From: Cordia subcordata
Lineage: Eukaryota > Streptophyta > Magnoliopsida > Boraginales > Cordiaceae
NCBI GenBank assembly: GCA_028554755.1
Contig: JAPTOF010000008.1
Span: 12,154,501 to 12,218,500, forward strand
Length of the DNA stretch: 64,000 nucleotides
Direction: 5' to 3'
Shown here: positions 24,871 to 35,750 of the stretch, piece by piece
How positions within the stretch are numbered: position 1 is the stretch's first letter
Layout: every line of letters begins with the position of its first letter
The notes under the pieces: generated by a model
What the model saw: only the letters and a program-made list of their open reading frames with translations
The model's database searches: none
Told to the model about the DNA's origin: nothing
Translations under genes and position numbers: made by a program

Positions 24871-25294
24871 GACATAGGCATAACTTCTACTTGGATAGCT
24901 ATAAAATTTGAAGAAGTGTTTACAGCTAGTATAAATAAAAGTATCAGTGAATTGGCTAACACACTAAAGATGAAAGAAGGGGTTGACGTTCCAAGGAAAA
25001 AGTTGTATAGGGCTAAATCTAAGGCAAATGCATTTGGTTTCTAGTGATTGTTCTAAAAGTTGTACTCTAATGCCTAGCTATGCTTAAGCTGTGAAAGATA
25101 ATAACTCTACTTCACGTGTAAAGATGAAATGTGATGATATGCTCTTTAACAACCTAAGAGGCATGAATCACGATCATGTTTGACAGAATTTTTGTCAGAT
25201 TTATTGCTCAAGGATGGATTCGTTAATGGTTGTAGGCCATTTATTGGCCTTGATTGTTGCCTCTTAGAGGGTCCTTTTGGGGGGGGGGGGGGGG
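24871..25294 (+). pseudogene. Mutator-like (MULE) transposase relic, middle part
   Basis: Directly after the hAT end, the frame gives STWIAIKFEEVF, ISELANTLKMKEGVDVPRKK and LYRAKSKA, the MuDR N-domain pattern (W-IA-K-F/Y, EL, V, YRAK-KA). After a short gap comes FVNGCRPFIGLDCCLLEGPF (about 25205-25280), matching the conserved GCRPxIGxDGCFLKGPxGG segment before the MULE DDE domain. A run of 16 G (25279-25294) sits on the GPFGG codons. Frameshifts and stops mark it as dead. With 22918-23150 it suggests a MULE split by the hAT element. Confidence 0.6.
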
Positions 25295-25721
25295 CGGCAA
25301 TTGTTTTTTACAATTTCACTTGATGGAAGAAAATTGAGAATTTGTCTTCTTCCCACAAGATAGTTTGTATTAATTATCTAGGGAGACAGTAACAAAGGTT
25401 TAGATATTTGAGGAAGCAACAGAAAAGGTGAATGTTGCCATGAAGAAAAGATTCAGGATTAAACAGTTTAGAAGAGATGCTAGTTTTTATGCCCTGGATA
25501 CCATGAAAGAAAAACAAAAGGAGATTTTCTGTCTGTATTCCATTGTCATTTATTTAGTACGACATAAAAGGAGAAAGAAGGCTCCAATAAATCAATTTTA
25601 AGCAAGCGAAAATACATAAATCCACCAAATTATTTTGGCTATCTATCACTGTAGTATGACCTACGTACGCCCTTGTGATATAGCATTTATCTAACAAAAT
25701 TCTCTGAACTTGCAATTCAAA

Positions 25722-26000
25722 TTAGAATATTGCTCCGTCCTCAGTAGTCTCCGTAGAACCCCCATTAAGAGGCATGCAAATCACGCATAAGCCCTTGAAG
25801 TACAACGCGTCCCCGAGGATAAATCTTGTTGCTGGTTTAATATGGTGTGGTTTCAGAATGTCTGTAACAAGTCCCTTTGTTGTAGACTTGGCCCAAGCAT
25901 TAGCTTCTTCTACCACTTCATGAACCTAAATTCGAACCTTAATTTTGTCCAATTCTTCAGTTCAAAGACACTGCAAATGATTTGCGAAGAGGGTTTGGTG
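25722..26000 (-). pseudogene. serpin relic, central/helix F to strand s3A region
   Basis: On the minus strand, VHEVVEEANAWAKSTTKGLV (with a stop just before it) and ILKPHHIKPATRFILGDALYF, then KG, match plant serpin-Z sequence around the NxWxxxxTxGxIxxIL and LxxALYFKG motifs. After KG the similarity breaks and the frame ends within 23 codons. Upstream codons are interrupted by an in-frame stop. A functional serpin is about 390 aa with a reactive-centre loop near the C terminus. None is seen here. Confidence 0.7.
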
Positions 26001-26650
26001 TATTGCTTTATAATTAAGAGCCCATTTTGCTTATTTTTTAGACACTCAAAAGCATATTCCGAAAATTCAAAAGCTAAAGCTAACTCATTTGGCTCATTTT
26101 TAAAAGAAGTTTTATACAGAAATTGAAGTTTACAAAAAAAAAAAAAACTGAAAAATCAGAACCTCCAAATACAAACTTTCGGAGAAAAAAGTTTTTGATA
26201 AACTGTTTTTACATTTATTAAAAATTGTTTTTCTTCGTCTTTTGTACAAAATACTATTCCATAATTTTGAGAGACTAATGCTGCTTTGAAATGACAGAAA
26301 GTTTAACTCAATCAATAATTTTTATTCAAATAGTACGCAACACTTTTATCCAAAACTCTATAACTAAAAGCTTTACAATTCAAGAGCTGAACACGTTGCT
26401 TCGTGTGCAAGTAGGATTTTGTTTGAGCATTGCACATGAATAATTTTAGAATTTTTCTCTGATACCATGATTTGTTTATCGTTGCAACACGCATGTATCG
26501 TATTAACACTGAGTTAAATGAATCAAAATCTATTTATCACAATAGCCTTGAAAACTGAAATAGAGAAAGTTATAAACATATACCTTAGTAAAATCTACGT
26601 TCCTTGCTTCTGCATTGTAGAGCGTTTTAACGAGCTTTTGATAAGAATCT

Positions 26651-26917
26651 TTAAGTGGATAATGCCCACTCACCCAAACACCAGTCACAAAGCATGTTCA
26701 AGATCGCCTTGACTGATAACGGAGACACGACGGCATTCTTATTGAAATCTTTCTCAGTCTCCTCCTGCAGCAATAGACCAGCCATCTTTGAGCAGAAATT
26801 CATAATTGCTTTTAAGAGTAGGTTGCGGTGTAATTGATTCTTCTTTGCTTCCAACGGGTTTGTCGTAAAACAAAGAGGTGAAAAGCAATATATGGAGACC
26901 TCAGACTTTTGCCACAA
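26651..26917 (-). pseudogene. serpin relic, N-terminal helix A/B region
   Basis: The frame contains MNFCSKMAGLLLQEE followed by NAVVSPLSVKAILNML, which fits the plant serpin start (helix A, then NxVxSPLSxxxxLxxL). Homology stops at about codon 75, where the expected AGxxGxT turn is replaced by unrelated residues. The central serpin relic lies about 700 bp downstream on the same strand, with AT-rich, MITE-like sequence between. Together they are one broken serpin gene of at least two pieces. Not expected to make a functional inhibitor. Confidence 0.6.
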
Positions 26918-27550
26918 GTAACGCAGTGTAATTGAGATTTCTTAGGATTATAATAAGAAAAATAGAAGCATTGCCATATATTAACTTTTTTTTTTAAAAA
27001 AAATTTTTTCTGGTCTTTCAATATGAAAATTTACTATTTTTAAGTCACTTTTACCTTAAATATATTTATTATTTTCAGTCAATTTTTTTCTTTTAGAGGT
27101 TGGATTATATTCAATTTTGAAATGATTAAAAATGTGTGAAGTTTGATATTCAATACACCAACTCTTATCCAATAAAGGAAAGATAATTATATGAAAGAAC
27201 GACATAAATATAATTCTGAATAAAACCATAATATTTTAATATATTTGTCTATCACGAGTCCAATGGTTTGCGAGAAAATTTGACTTATATTAGCTGGACT
27301 CATCAAGCTCAAAAATCACGTATACGGAGTGTTACAAGATTATACCACTACGTTTCTAGAAAAAAACCTCTCTAGGCTTGTGAGACACTAAACCTTAACA
27401 ACGATGGAAACGACTTGGGTGCTTCTGCTGTTCACTCAAACGCACTGTGCATCAAATAATGCGTGAGTAATACGCGCATTCACATGTTTTATATTATATA
27501 CTAATAACTTTTACATTATAATTTCATAACTTTTAATTGTTCACTACTAT

Positions 27551-28106
27551 TATATTATAAAGTAAATGACATATCACCCCTCTGTAGTCTGATATAAATG
27601 CGCAATACCTCTTAAAGTCTCAAAATTATCTGATTACCTCTCGAACTTCTTAAACGTGTGCAAATAACCCCCCGCCGTCTATTTTTGGTTAGTTTTGACG
27701 AGAGTTAGAGTCTATGCGCGTGTGTTATGCTTTTCATTGCACAATATATAGAGTAAAAAACATATTACCCCCCTATAGTGTTGCAAAAGTGCGCAATACC
27801 CCCTGAAGTCTCAAAATTACCCCCATGAGTTTTTAGGAAGTGAATGAGTTAAGTGTTTTTATAAAAAGTGTAAGGATTTAAATGGTCCAAAATATTTAGT
27901 TTTTATATATATTATGCAATGAAAAACGCCACACATGTACGTATAATTCAATTTTCGTTAAAACTAACCAAAAACAAACGGTGACGGGTAGTGAGTACAC
28001 CCTTAAAAAGTTCTAGGGGTAATCAAATAGTTTTGAGATTTCAAGGGGGTATTGTGTACTTATATCAGACTACAGGGGGATAATATGCCATTTACTCTAT
28101 ATTATA
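27551..28106. mobile_element. fold-back Mutator-like MITE with 9-bp TSD
   Basis: The arms are inverted repeats of about 145 bp. The left arm begins AGTAAATGACATAT and the right arm, read as complement, begins AGTAAATGGCATAT; both run through CTGTAGTCTGATATAA, AATACC, TTTTTGGTTAGTTTT. They are flanked by the direct repeat TATATTATA (27551-27559 and 28098-28106), a 9-bp duplication as made by Mutator-type transposases. The element proper is 27560-28097 (538 bp). An extra partial arm copy lies inside near 27750-27830 in left-arm orientation. No coding frame. Confidence 0.85.
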
Positions 28107-28670
28107 TGTTCAAAAATTTTACACATATGCTTATAAGTTTAATTATTTACTACTATTACATCATATGTTAAAAAGTTTTACACATGTTTACAATTGATAA
28201 ACTATTCATTCACGACTATTATATATGTCAATGCATGTGTGTGAGTGCATTTGTGTGTGTGAAATGACTATTTTGCAACAATCATAAAAGGAAAAGGACA
28301 TGAGAGAGAGGGAGGAAGGATGCACAAGAGAGGAGCTACAGCGATTAGATCTGAATTTTTTTCTTTTTTCTTTTGTTTTTTATCTGGAGCTACATGCACA
28401 AGGTGGTGCATAATGCTCCAATGAAGCAATGTGGGAGAGTTGCAAAGTATTATTTGTGAGACAACCTACATAAAGTTTATAACAACTAGACTCAAAATGA
28501 TTGTCGCACTGACCCAAAAAATGTTCATATAAATATCCAAAAGCGAAGTTACAAATAATCATAAGCCTAATTAGCCAATGATAACAAGCGTTAATAAATT
28601 CAAAATTAAAAAAAGTCATGATTGTCAATAGCTTTTTAAGTAACTTTTCAAAACACTGTTTTTTCAATTT
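28107..28670. other. intergenic DNA, no gene seen
   Basis: AT-rich sequence with a GT-rich patch at about 28225-28262 and a GAGAGAGGGAGG patch at about 28300. The minus-strand open frame at 28380-28667 has no recognisable domain and no homologous copy here. Confidence 0.4.
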
Positions 28671-28679
28671 ATTATTATT

Positions 28680-29310
28680 TGGTAAACTAGAATTTCAAGT
28701 AGTTTTTTAAATAGCTTTTAGCGTTTCCTTAAAGTTAAAAATTTTAGCTTTTCATTTTTTGCAATTCTTCTCTTTCTTCATTTTTTTGGCTATTCTATAC
28801 TTTGTTCAATCTCTCTATATTTTTATCTTTTCTTTCACAAATATAAATAAAAATAATATAAAAATAAATTTCAAATTCTATATATTCAACATATACTAAA
28901 AAAGTATAAGTTTATTAGTAACTTTTTTGACAAAATAATTTTGAATCTATTAAAATTAATTTTTATAATATTGATTTAAATATTTTATGAAAATTAGTTA
29001 TATTTTAATATTAAAATATTATTATAAAAAAAATATCCAACTATAAAATAAATTATCTTATTCCTACAATAGTAATAACAATTATAATTATCATAACAAC
29101 AACAATAATAATAACATGCTATCAATGTCTTTTTACGTTATTTTATATTCATCAGCTAATTTAAGAGGTAATTTTTACCTAACACATTTTGTTTAATCAG
29201 TTAGCTAAATAGCTATCAACTAACAGCTAAAATATAACAATTATCAACTACTTAAACCGCTATCAACTATCCTAACAGCTAATTTTTTTAAACACACCTT
29301 ATGTCTGAAA
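28680..29310 (-). mobile_element. dispersed MITE-like repeat, inverted relative to copies in the duplication
   Basis: Its complement (reading from 29310 down) gives TTAGCTGTTAGGATAGTTGATAGC, then AACAAAATGTGTT, GATGAATATAAAATAACGTA, a TTATTATTATTG microsatellite and AATAAGATAATTTATTTTAT, in the same order as about 19,550-20,110 and 62,220-62,760. It is therefore a third copy of a repeat of about 560 bp present in both arms of the duplication. No TSD was worked out. Confidence 0.6.
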
Positions 29311-30099
29311 AGTTCTTGACACTTGAACGGTAGTCTCTAGCTATGATGGAGATCAAAATAACAATTGTTAACAAAACCCAAAATCTACTAGGTCAACAAA
29401 ATGCTTCTTGACGCTTAGATATGATAGTCTCTAGCTATTATGGAGATCGAAACAAACCAGTATCTCCATCTTCAACAACTGAACAAAGTGTTTGAAAACG
29501 AAAAAAAAGTATAACACTCGATAAGTAGGGAAAACCCTCAGAATATAACTTGGGACCTTTTTTTTTTTTTTTTAATGTTCAATAACTTGGGACCTAAAGA
29601 GACAAATATTGAAAACATTAGTGCTAATGTCTTGTCCAATGTGCAATGAGACAATAACGCTCAAGTGAAAGTAACGAAAAGCTAAGGTTGTCTTTGGCAC
29701 GCAAAATATTTTCAATTTTTGTTTTTTATTTTTATTTTCTAAAACAGTTCTCATTTTTAGTTTTGTAAAACTTATAGAAAATGTGTTTAGTTATAGAAAA
29801 GTGAAAATTACTCTCTAGAAAATGAAAACTAGGAAAACAGGCATGCAAAATATCTTTTGAAACTTATGCAATTTTTTTGATTTTATGTACACCCACTGAA
29901 CAATACAATGGTATAAAAATGCTTCCAATTGCCAATCGGATGAATTACTTATCAAAATTCTTAGAGAGTTCTTATTGAACTATGAGAAGAGCAATTAAAT
30001 ATTAATACAAAAATTAAGTTTTATTTATCAATAGCAAAATGCAGCTGTTTCGAAACTTTAATTCATATATAGAATCGAAAGGAAAGAGGATACATCATA
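29311..30099. other. intergenic DNA, no gene seen
   Basis: Contains a direct repeat (ATGGAGATC with TCTCTAGCTA near 29335-29350 and 29425-29450) and an A/T-rich stretch with GAAAATGAAAACT words of the TTTTCCAA-type MITE class near 29690-29850. Nothing coding. Confidence 0.4.
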
Positions 30100-30577
30100 T
30101 CTTATTGTCAAACTTAATGTTTCAGATCATTTTGTTATAATTGTATAATATTTCTTTTCAAATCCATTCCCAGTAGCAGGCTGTTTGACTAGAATGAACA
30201 AGATGGCTTCATAATCAATTATACCAAAATAATATGAATGCAGAGAGTATGTTTTAGAAATTCCACACTGAAAATGATGAATCCATTTTTTTTTTTTTTT
30301 TAATTTCCCTTTCCAATCGCTCATGCACTTTTCTAAACCTCCAACCCACGAACCCAAGCCCCGCCCCTCACATGGGACTTCAATCCAATCAAAAATGCTT
30401 CTTTTACTAAAAAAGTCTAACATCCTATCGCATTTTTTCACATAATATTAGGAGTAAAAATACCAGTATGATTACAATTATATTCCATAAAACAAACCTA
30501 TAGTTGATATAGAATGCAGCTAAGAATCAAAGAAGCACCAAATATCACTAAAATAACATGTCCTGCTTATCACACCG

Positions 30578-31546
30578 TTAAGGAAACAGTCTTCCAAATA
30601 CGATTCCAGCAAAAATTATAGCACCAAGCCATTGATTGGAAACAAATTTCTTGCCACAATCAATAGGGGATGAGAGATCAACCGTCCAAATCTGCCAAGC
30701 CAAATGGCAACATACAATTGCGACACCCACAAAATATAGCCATCCAACATTTGCGTAGACTCCACCAACTGCAAGAGCAGCTATGCATGCAACCCCAAAC
30801 CCAGTCGTCCACTCTCTTGTCGAATCTGCAAACCTCAAGGCCGTTGATTTTACACCAGCTTTTGCATCGTCTTCTTTATCTTGATGTGCATATATGGTAT
30901 CGTAAACAAGCGTCCAGAAAAAGCTACAGATGTAAAGTGGAAATGCAACAATAGGATCAACACTTCCATTAACGGCGGCCGGACCTAGAAAAGCTCCCCA
31001 GCTGATCATCACGCCAAGAAAAGCTTGAGGCCAATATGTTATCCTCTTCATTAGAGGATATGCAAAGACCAAAGGCACATGTATGGTAGCCAATATGAAG
31101 GTCAAGTTATTCACTTCACGAAGAACGCCTAGACCCAAAAACAATTGGATACCAAGCCACCAAAGTCCTTGTGCTGGTGTCAGAGCACCACTGGCAAGGG
31201 GCCTGGATTTTGTGCGCTCTACCTTCTTATCAAAATCGCGATCGAAGTAATCATTAATAGTACATCCCGCACCTCGTATCAGAACAGCCCACCAGCCGAA
31301 CATTGCCAACAGTTTGATATCGGGTAGACTTCCTGGTGCAGCTGCCATAGCCACGGACCAGAAACTAGGCCAAGCGAGTAGCCAGCTGCCTATGGGCTTA
31401 TCTAACCTTGCGAGGTGTGCATAAGGTCGTGCTTTTTCGGGAAAATAGAGATCGATCCAGGATGGACGCTTTCTCTTTTTCTGAGGGTTTGATGACTTTG
31501 AAGAACTTGCTTGTTTGGAACTCATTGGGAATGAATTGATTAGCAA
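30578..31546 (-). CDS. aromatic acid prenyltransferase, UbiA family, PGT/COQ2-like (gene 1)
   Basis: Intact 322-codon intronless frame. It should be an integral membrane enzyme joining a prenyl diphosphate to an aromatic acid such as 4-hydroxybenzoate. The first Asp-rich motif is NDYFDRDFD (98-106), the second is D216 with DKEDD (223-227), and GVKSTAL lies at 231-237. These match the NDxxDRxxD, DKxDDxxxG and GX(K/Y)STAL motifs described for plant 4HB prenyltransferases. About eight or nine hydrophobic helices follow a Ser/Lys-rich N terminus that does not look like a mitochondrial presequence. Plant COQ2 is about 400 aa, has several introns and a transit peptide. Lack of introns and presequence, with SRPLASG and LTPAQG wording, favours the retro-derived geranyltransferase (PGT) type of Boraginales. 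Met8 is an alternative start. A TATA box lies 78-86 bp upstream. Product specificity is not provable here. Confidence 0.9.
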   Translation of the reverse strand: MLINSFPMSSKQASSSKSSNPQKKRKRPSWIDLYFPEKARPYAHLARLDKPIGSWLLAWPSFWSVAMAAAPGSLPDIKLLAMFGWWAVLIRGAGCTINDYFDRDFDKKVERTKSRPLASGALTPAQGLWWLGIQLFLGLGVLREVNNLTFILATIHVPLVFAYPLMKRITYWPQAFLGVMISWGAFLGPAAVNGSVDPIVAFPLYICSFFWTLVYDTIYAHQDKEDDAKAGVKSTALRFADSTREWTTGFGVACIAALAVGGVYANVGWLYFVGVAIVCCHLAWQIWTVDLSSPIDCGKKFVSNQWLGAIIFAGIVFGRLFP

Positions 31547-31623
31547 ATTGATGTGTGGATATTGAAACTCAAAATTTGGGAATGTGAAAACTTGCTTGTT
31601 TGAAACTCGTTAGCATGTAGGCC

Positions 31624-31632
31624 AAATATATA
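31624..31632 (-). promoter_or_regulatory. TATA box of prenyltransferase gene 1
   Basis: TATATATTT on the minus strand, 78-86 bp upstream of the ATG at 31546. The equivalent of gene 2 is at 52651-52659 (TATATAATT) at nearly the same distance. Position and conservation between copies support it. Confidence 0.6.
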
Positions 31633-31733
31633 CTCGTAGAGTCTTACGGGGTCGTCATGACTGTCAACTGTGGCATGCTATGCTCCATTTTTTTCTCAAT
31701 TGGCGGCACACATGATTGGCATTTGTTATTCTT

Positions 31734-34700
31734 TACTAGCTCCAATAGGTCAATGTTAAGTTGGACTTCAACTACGACCATTCAACTTAGTTAACCTATA
31801 TGATAAAGAGGTTGGAGAAAAATAATATGTGATATTATTTGTTGTTGAATATTCTATTTGTGAATGAGCTCCACTTGTCCTCGAACAAGCTTGAGGTTGC
31901 ACATTTATCTTAGTATCTAAATTATTACTAACTAAATGTTACTACCTTGAAATTCGTACTATTCTTCATTTTCTTTTTTCGGTTATAAGGGAGACAAGAT
32001 GACCAGATTTAGCTGATCATCTTGGGAGATATATGACCCTTTTTCGGTCACGCTCTATTAAGGAAAATAATCTTCAAAATATATACATGCACATTTCTAA
32101 AGAACAAGGTCTAGAATAGATGAAGAGTAATTGTAAACCTTGTCGTCAAACTTGACTATTTTTCAGGCCATCGATTACAGTAACTACAACGTCTATTTTC
32201 AAGAGAATAAAAGGGGATTTTAGCATGACTAGTTCAATGTGATTGAAGGAGTACGTAAAATGGAGACTAATAACATGAGGCAATGAAATTGAGAAGCAAT
32301 TTGGAGGAAATTGAGAAGCAATTTGGAGGAAATTGAGAAGCAATTTGGAGGAAATTGAGAAGCAATTTGGAGGAAATTGAGAAGCAATTTGGAGCAAATT
32401 GGCACGAACTTGGAGACTGTCGCTAGCTAGTAATAATATCTACAACTACAAGCCTCGCCATTGAAAAATCGAAGTCTAAGTTTACATAATTTTGAAAGCA
32501 AGTTAATGGACAAAAAGAGTAATTCTTATCCAAATTAAGAGAGACTAAGCATACATATTGTTAAGGGTGTTTGACAATTGCTCACAAGTCATAATGCTAT
32601 ATATAATTCCTTTTTTCGTCGCCCTTTTATCACTCTTTAGGTGACATTCTAGTTGTCATACTAATTAGATACACACACTTTACTTTCTGGCTCTTTTTGC
32701 TTTTCTCTCTCCTCCTAATTTATTTTTCTCTATCTAAATTAACTTTTTAATCAATTCTTTTCATATTCATTTTTATTGAAATTCTTTCCTTCATCGTTAA
32801 ACCCATAGCTGGGTATTCTTCCACTACTCCAAAGATCCCGTCATCAACTAAAATCATTAGAAGATAAAAAAATAATTGAAGCTAAAGATCCTAGCCAACC
32901 AGAGGGATGTCGGAGTGCATAGTGGTAATTCAAATCAATTTAGCCCCACCAATTTCTTCTTAGAAACTTAGTAGGCCCTTGCGGTCTTAACACGAATACA
33001 CTATGGATACCACATGAAGTTGTGCAACAACAATTTCCTTTTTGATAAATCATTCTGTCTTTTGTGTTTTCACCTATAACACATTTATCTCTGAACAGAA
33101 TTCAATTTTCCATTAGCATCGCAATGGAATTTTCCTACAAGCGAAGCATCAATCGTCAAGACATCAAAAGGATGACATTTCGAAGAAACTTAGATCAGAG
33201 CTCATAAAACTTTATTTTACCGAGCCAATCTATGCATGATGCGCCCAAAATAACAAAATCACAAGCAATAGGTGTGTCTTACACTAAGCTACGAGATTTT
33301 TCAAGGTTTGATAATGGTTGTTGTGTGTTTAACAGAGGAAAGAATTTAGACAAAAAACTGAATAAGGAAAGAATTGATTGAAAAGTTAATTTCAATTGTG
33401 AAAATAAATTAAGAAAAATAAATTATGAGGAGAGAGAAAATAAAAATATCAAGAAGTAAAATAAAAAATTATCAAGTTGGCATAAAAAATAGGATGCCAC
33501 AAAAGGAGCGATAAAAGGATGACCGAAAAAGGGGTGATATATAACAATAAGTTAATTTAAGTAAGTAAATCCCCTAACTCTTTTTGTTTACCTACTTATA
33601 AATAATCTTATTTGATCAAATGAAGAAACTTCTCTATATCTGAGATACTAATATTACTGTTTTATAGCATTAATTCATTAAAGGTGCTTTTAGCCATTTT
33701 AATTAAAAAGACTACTTATATATATATATATATATTGCATGTATGTATTGGTTTTGTTTCTTGATTTGATTTATCTCTATATGTATCTAGATATACTTGG
33801 CTTCATTTGACATTAGCTTAGTCCAATTTCAAATCGAGGTGTATGGAACAAGTCAGCATTACCTGATCTTTTTAAGCACACTTCATCACCTTTTTTTTTT
33901 TTTGGGATGGGGTCATAAACCTTTTTTCAATATTTTTCATTCAATTTAACCGGGGTTAAAATGAAAATTATGGAAGTTACTGAATATCAGAGATCGATAT
34001 TGGTATGATTTAAATATCTCAATTTTGATAAAATAACTAATGGTTTTGGAACCTTTTGACAGGATTATATGTGACAATGCTTTTTTTTACATATTTAAAA
34101 TTAAAACTATAATAATTTAGGACAAATTTATTGTGTCCAATTATATTTATCTTTTATTTTAGTTATTGTAATATTTTCATTTATGTACTTTGTTATAGCC
34201 AAATTTATACATGGGGTCAAACACTAGTGTATGTGTATGTGCGTGTGTGTGTATGTATGTATGTATGTATATATCAACACTTTTCTCTTTATTTATTACT
34301 TATAATAGACATCTAGGCATCCAATACAAGAAAATCAAAAGTGTTTAGTTTTGCTTATAAGTTGGCCAAATATATTTATAGAGAAAAAATTGAAATTGTT
34401 AAATTTGTTTGGTATTTTTTGCTTATAATATGAGTAAGTAAAAATAACTTATAAGCAATTTAGAAATGGGCAATATCCTTCTACTCTTTTTTTTTTCCCA
34501 TAATCTGCTTATAAGCAATCTTGTTTGACCAGATAAGAAAACCAAGATAGTAGTACGGAATTAAGTATGGAGTACCAATTGCCTAATGTCCTATTTACTA
34601 AACTTTATGGAGCAAAACATTCTATCTTTTAGATACTAATAGTGTTTTACAATATTAATTCGCAAGAGGTTGTCACAATCTTTTAAGTAACATGACTACT

Positions 34701-35230
34701 TTTAAGAACTTATTACTTTTGGAGTTACCGCCTTAGCTAAAAGTTTAAGTTTGTCGAGAGGATATTGGCTTATTTATTTATTGTGTTAGCACGCTCTCTC
34801 ACTTGTCGCATAATTTATTTAGAATTTGCACGTGGATAGTTTAATATTTTCAAATGGGTAGCAGTTAAATTCGAATCTAAGACCATTTGGTTTCTCAACT
34901 CTAATACCATCTTGGAGTTACTACCTCATCTAGAAACTTAAGTTTGTAGAGACGATATTAGTTTATTTATTTATTATATTAACAATTACCAAATAGGTCG
35001 ATAGCCTATAAGTATAAATATTCATCGAAACACTTCCATGCTTATTTAATACTTACTTATAAGCATTAATAACAATTTATAAGCATTAAATATTTACAAT
35101 TACCAATTAGTTATAACCATATGCAAATAAGCAAAGCCAAACAGTCTCTTAGTCCAAGTAATAAATATGATTGTTTGTTGTCATGTAAAACATAAATGCA
35201 TGAAACCTCTTTTTTTAATGAAAGTGAGGG
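31734..35230 (+). repeat. prenyltransferase-linked repeat module M1
   Basis: Blocks in order: CCAATAGGTCAATGTTAA to AGCTTGAGGTTGCACATT (31742-31905), GGTTATAAGGGAGACAAGATGA to AAGAACAAGGTCTAGAATAG (31980-32120), CTTGACTATTTTTCAGG to TGAGGGTGTTTGACAATTGCTCACAA (32150-32590), and AAATAAGCAAAGCCAAAC to the CTTTTTTT run (35124-35217). The same blocks in the same order recur at 48.6-50.0, 52.95-54.9, 54.5-55.4 and 55.7-56.7 kb. M1 also contains about 2.4 kb of extra sequence (about 32,620-35,000) not present in the others, without a recognisable gene. Confidence 0.7.
32285..32394. repeat. 22-bp minisatellite, five perfect units
   Basis: Five identical 22-bp units of the form GAAATTGAGAAGCAATTTGG plus AG. 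The other module copies have only one unit (for example AGAAGCAATTTCGAG at about 48739 and 53593), so the array expanded in M1 only. The minus-strand open frame at 32146-32397 is produced by this repeat and is not a gene. Confidence 0.95.
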
Positions 35231-35750
35231 CGTACCCTTCTAAATAAAACTAGCAGGACATTAACCTAAGCTAGAAGAGCCTATGAAGGGCCTTTATACA
35301 TAAATGGCTTGAATTCCCATGTAAGTGGAACTTCAATCCTCATGTTATCACTTTATAATTCCACTTTTCACCTTAGAATGACATAGCCTAAAAATCAATG
35401 CTAGGTTAACATTAAGAAAGACCTATAGTAGGCACCCCTTGGCATCCAAATACAATGACACTCCCGAGGACTTTTTTGGTCTCATACTTATACCCAAAGC
35501 TGGTGATTAATATGGAGGAATGAGTTAGAAATGGATTGACATTCTTGTTTTTGTCTTATTCTTATGACTGTAATGATATAATGAACCAATGAGTCTATTC
35601 CCGAGGCAATCTCCTTCTTACAAGTATGGGAATACCTACCCTGACAATATAAATGGGTACGAGTTATTCTGCTGTTCGCGGGGATGAACATTTTCATTAG
35701 AGAACTAAAATATTCTTTCATTAAGATTGGTGGGTGAAGGATACTCCTCT
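35231..35750. other. spacer between repeat module M1 and the LINE relic
   Basis: No intact gene. It may include more upstream LINE coding remains in altered frames. The minus-strand frame at 35488-35856 has no domain and overlaps the plus-strand LINE sequence. Confidence 0.35.

Larger units (their letters stand above)
30100..31733 (-). repeat. duplicated prenyltransferase segment, copy 1
   Basis: It matches 51108-52764 almost base for base, including the 3' flank (TTGTCAAACTTAATGTTTCA onwards), the whole coding region and about 190 bp of promoter up to GGCATTTGTTATTCTT. Duplicated non-coding flanks on both sides show that the two genes arose by DNA duplication, not by two retrotranspositions. 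A small AT-microsatellite insertion distinguishes the other copy at about 51294-51314. Confidence 0.9.

Noticed and set aside
30127..30441. 104-codon frame downstream of prenyltransferase gene 1, with a similar one at 51220-51468
   Set aside because: Both copies come from the duplicated 3' flank; the frame is broken by poly-A and AT runs and has no domain.
30670..30954. 94-codon plus-strand frame repeated at 51697-51981
   Set aside because: Antisense shadow of the two prenyltransferase genes; its conservation follows from theirs.
31547..31560. An upstream exon encoding a transit peptide for prenyltransferase gene 1
   Set aside because: The start codon is followed by a complete frame, a TATA box lies about 80 bp upstream, and no open upstream exon with a splice donor was found.
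32146..32397. 83-codon frame with regular FPPNCFSIS repeats
   Set aside because: Produced by the 22-bp minisatellite.
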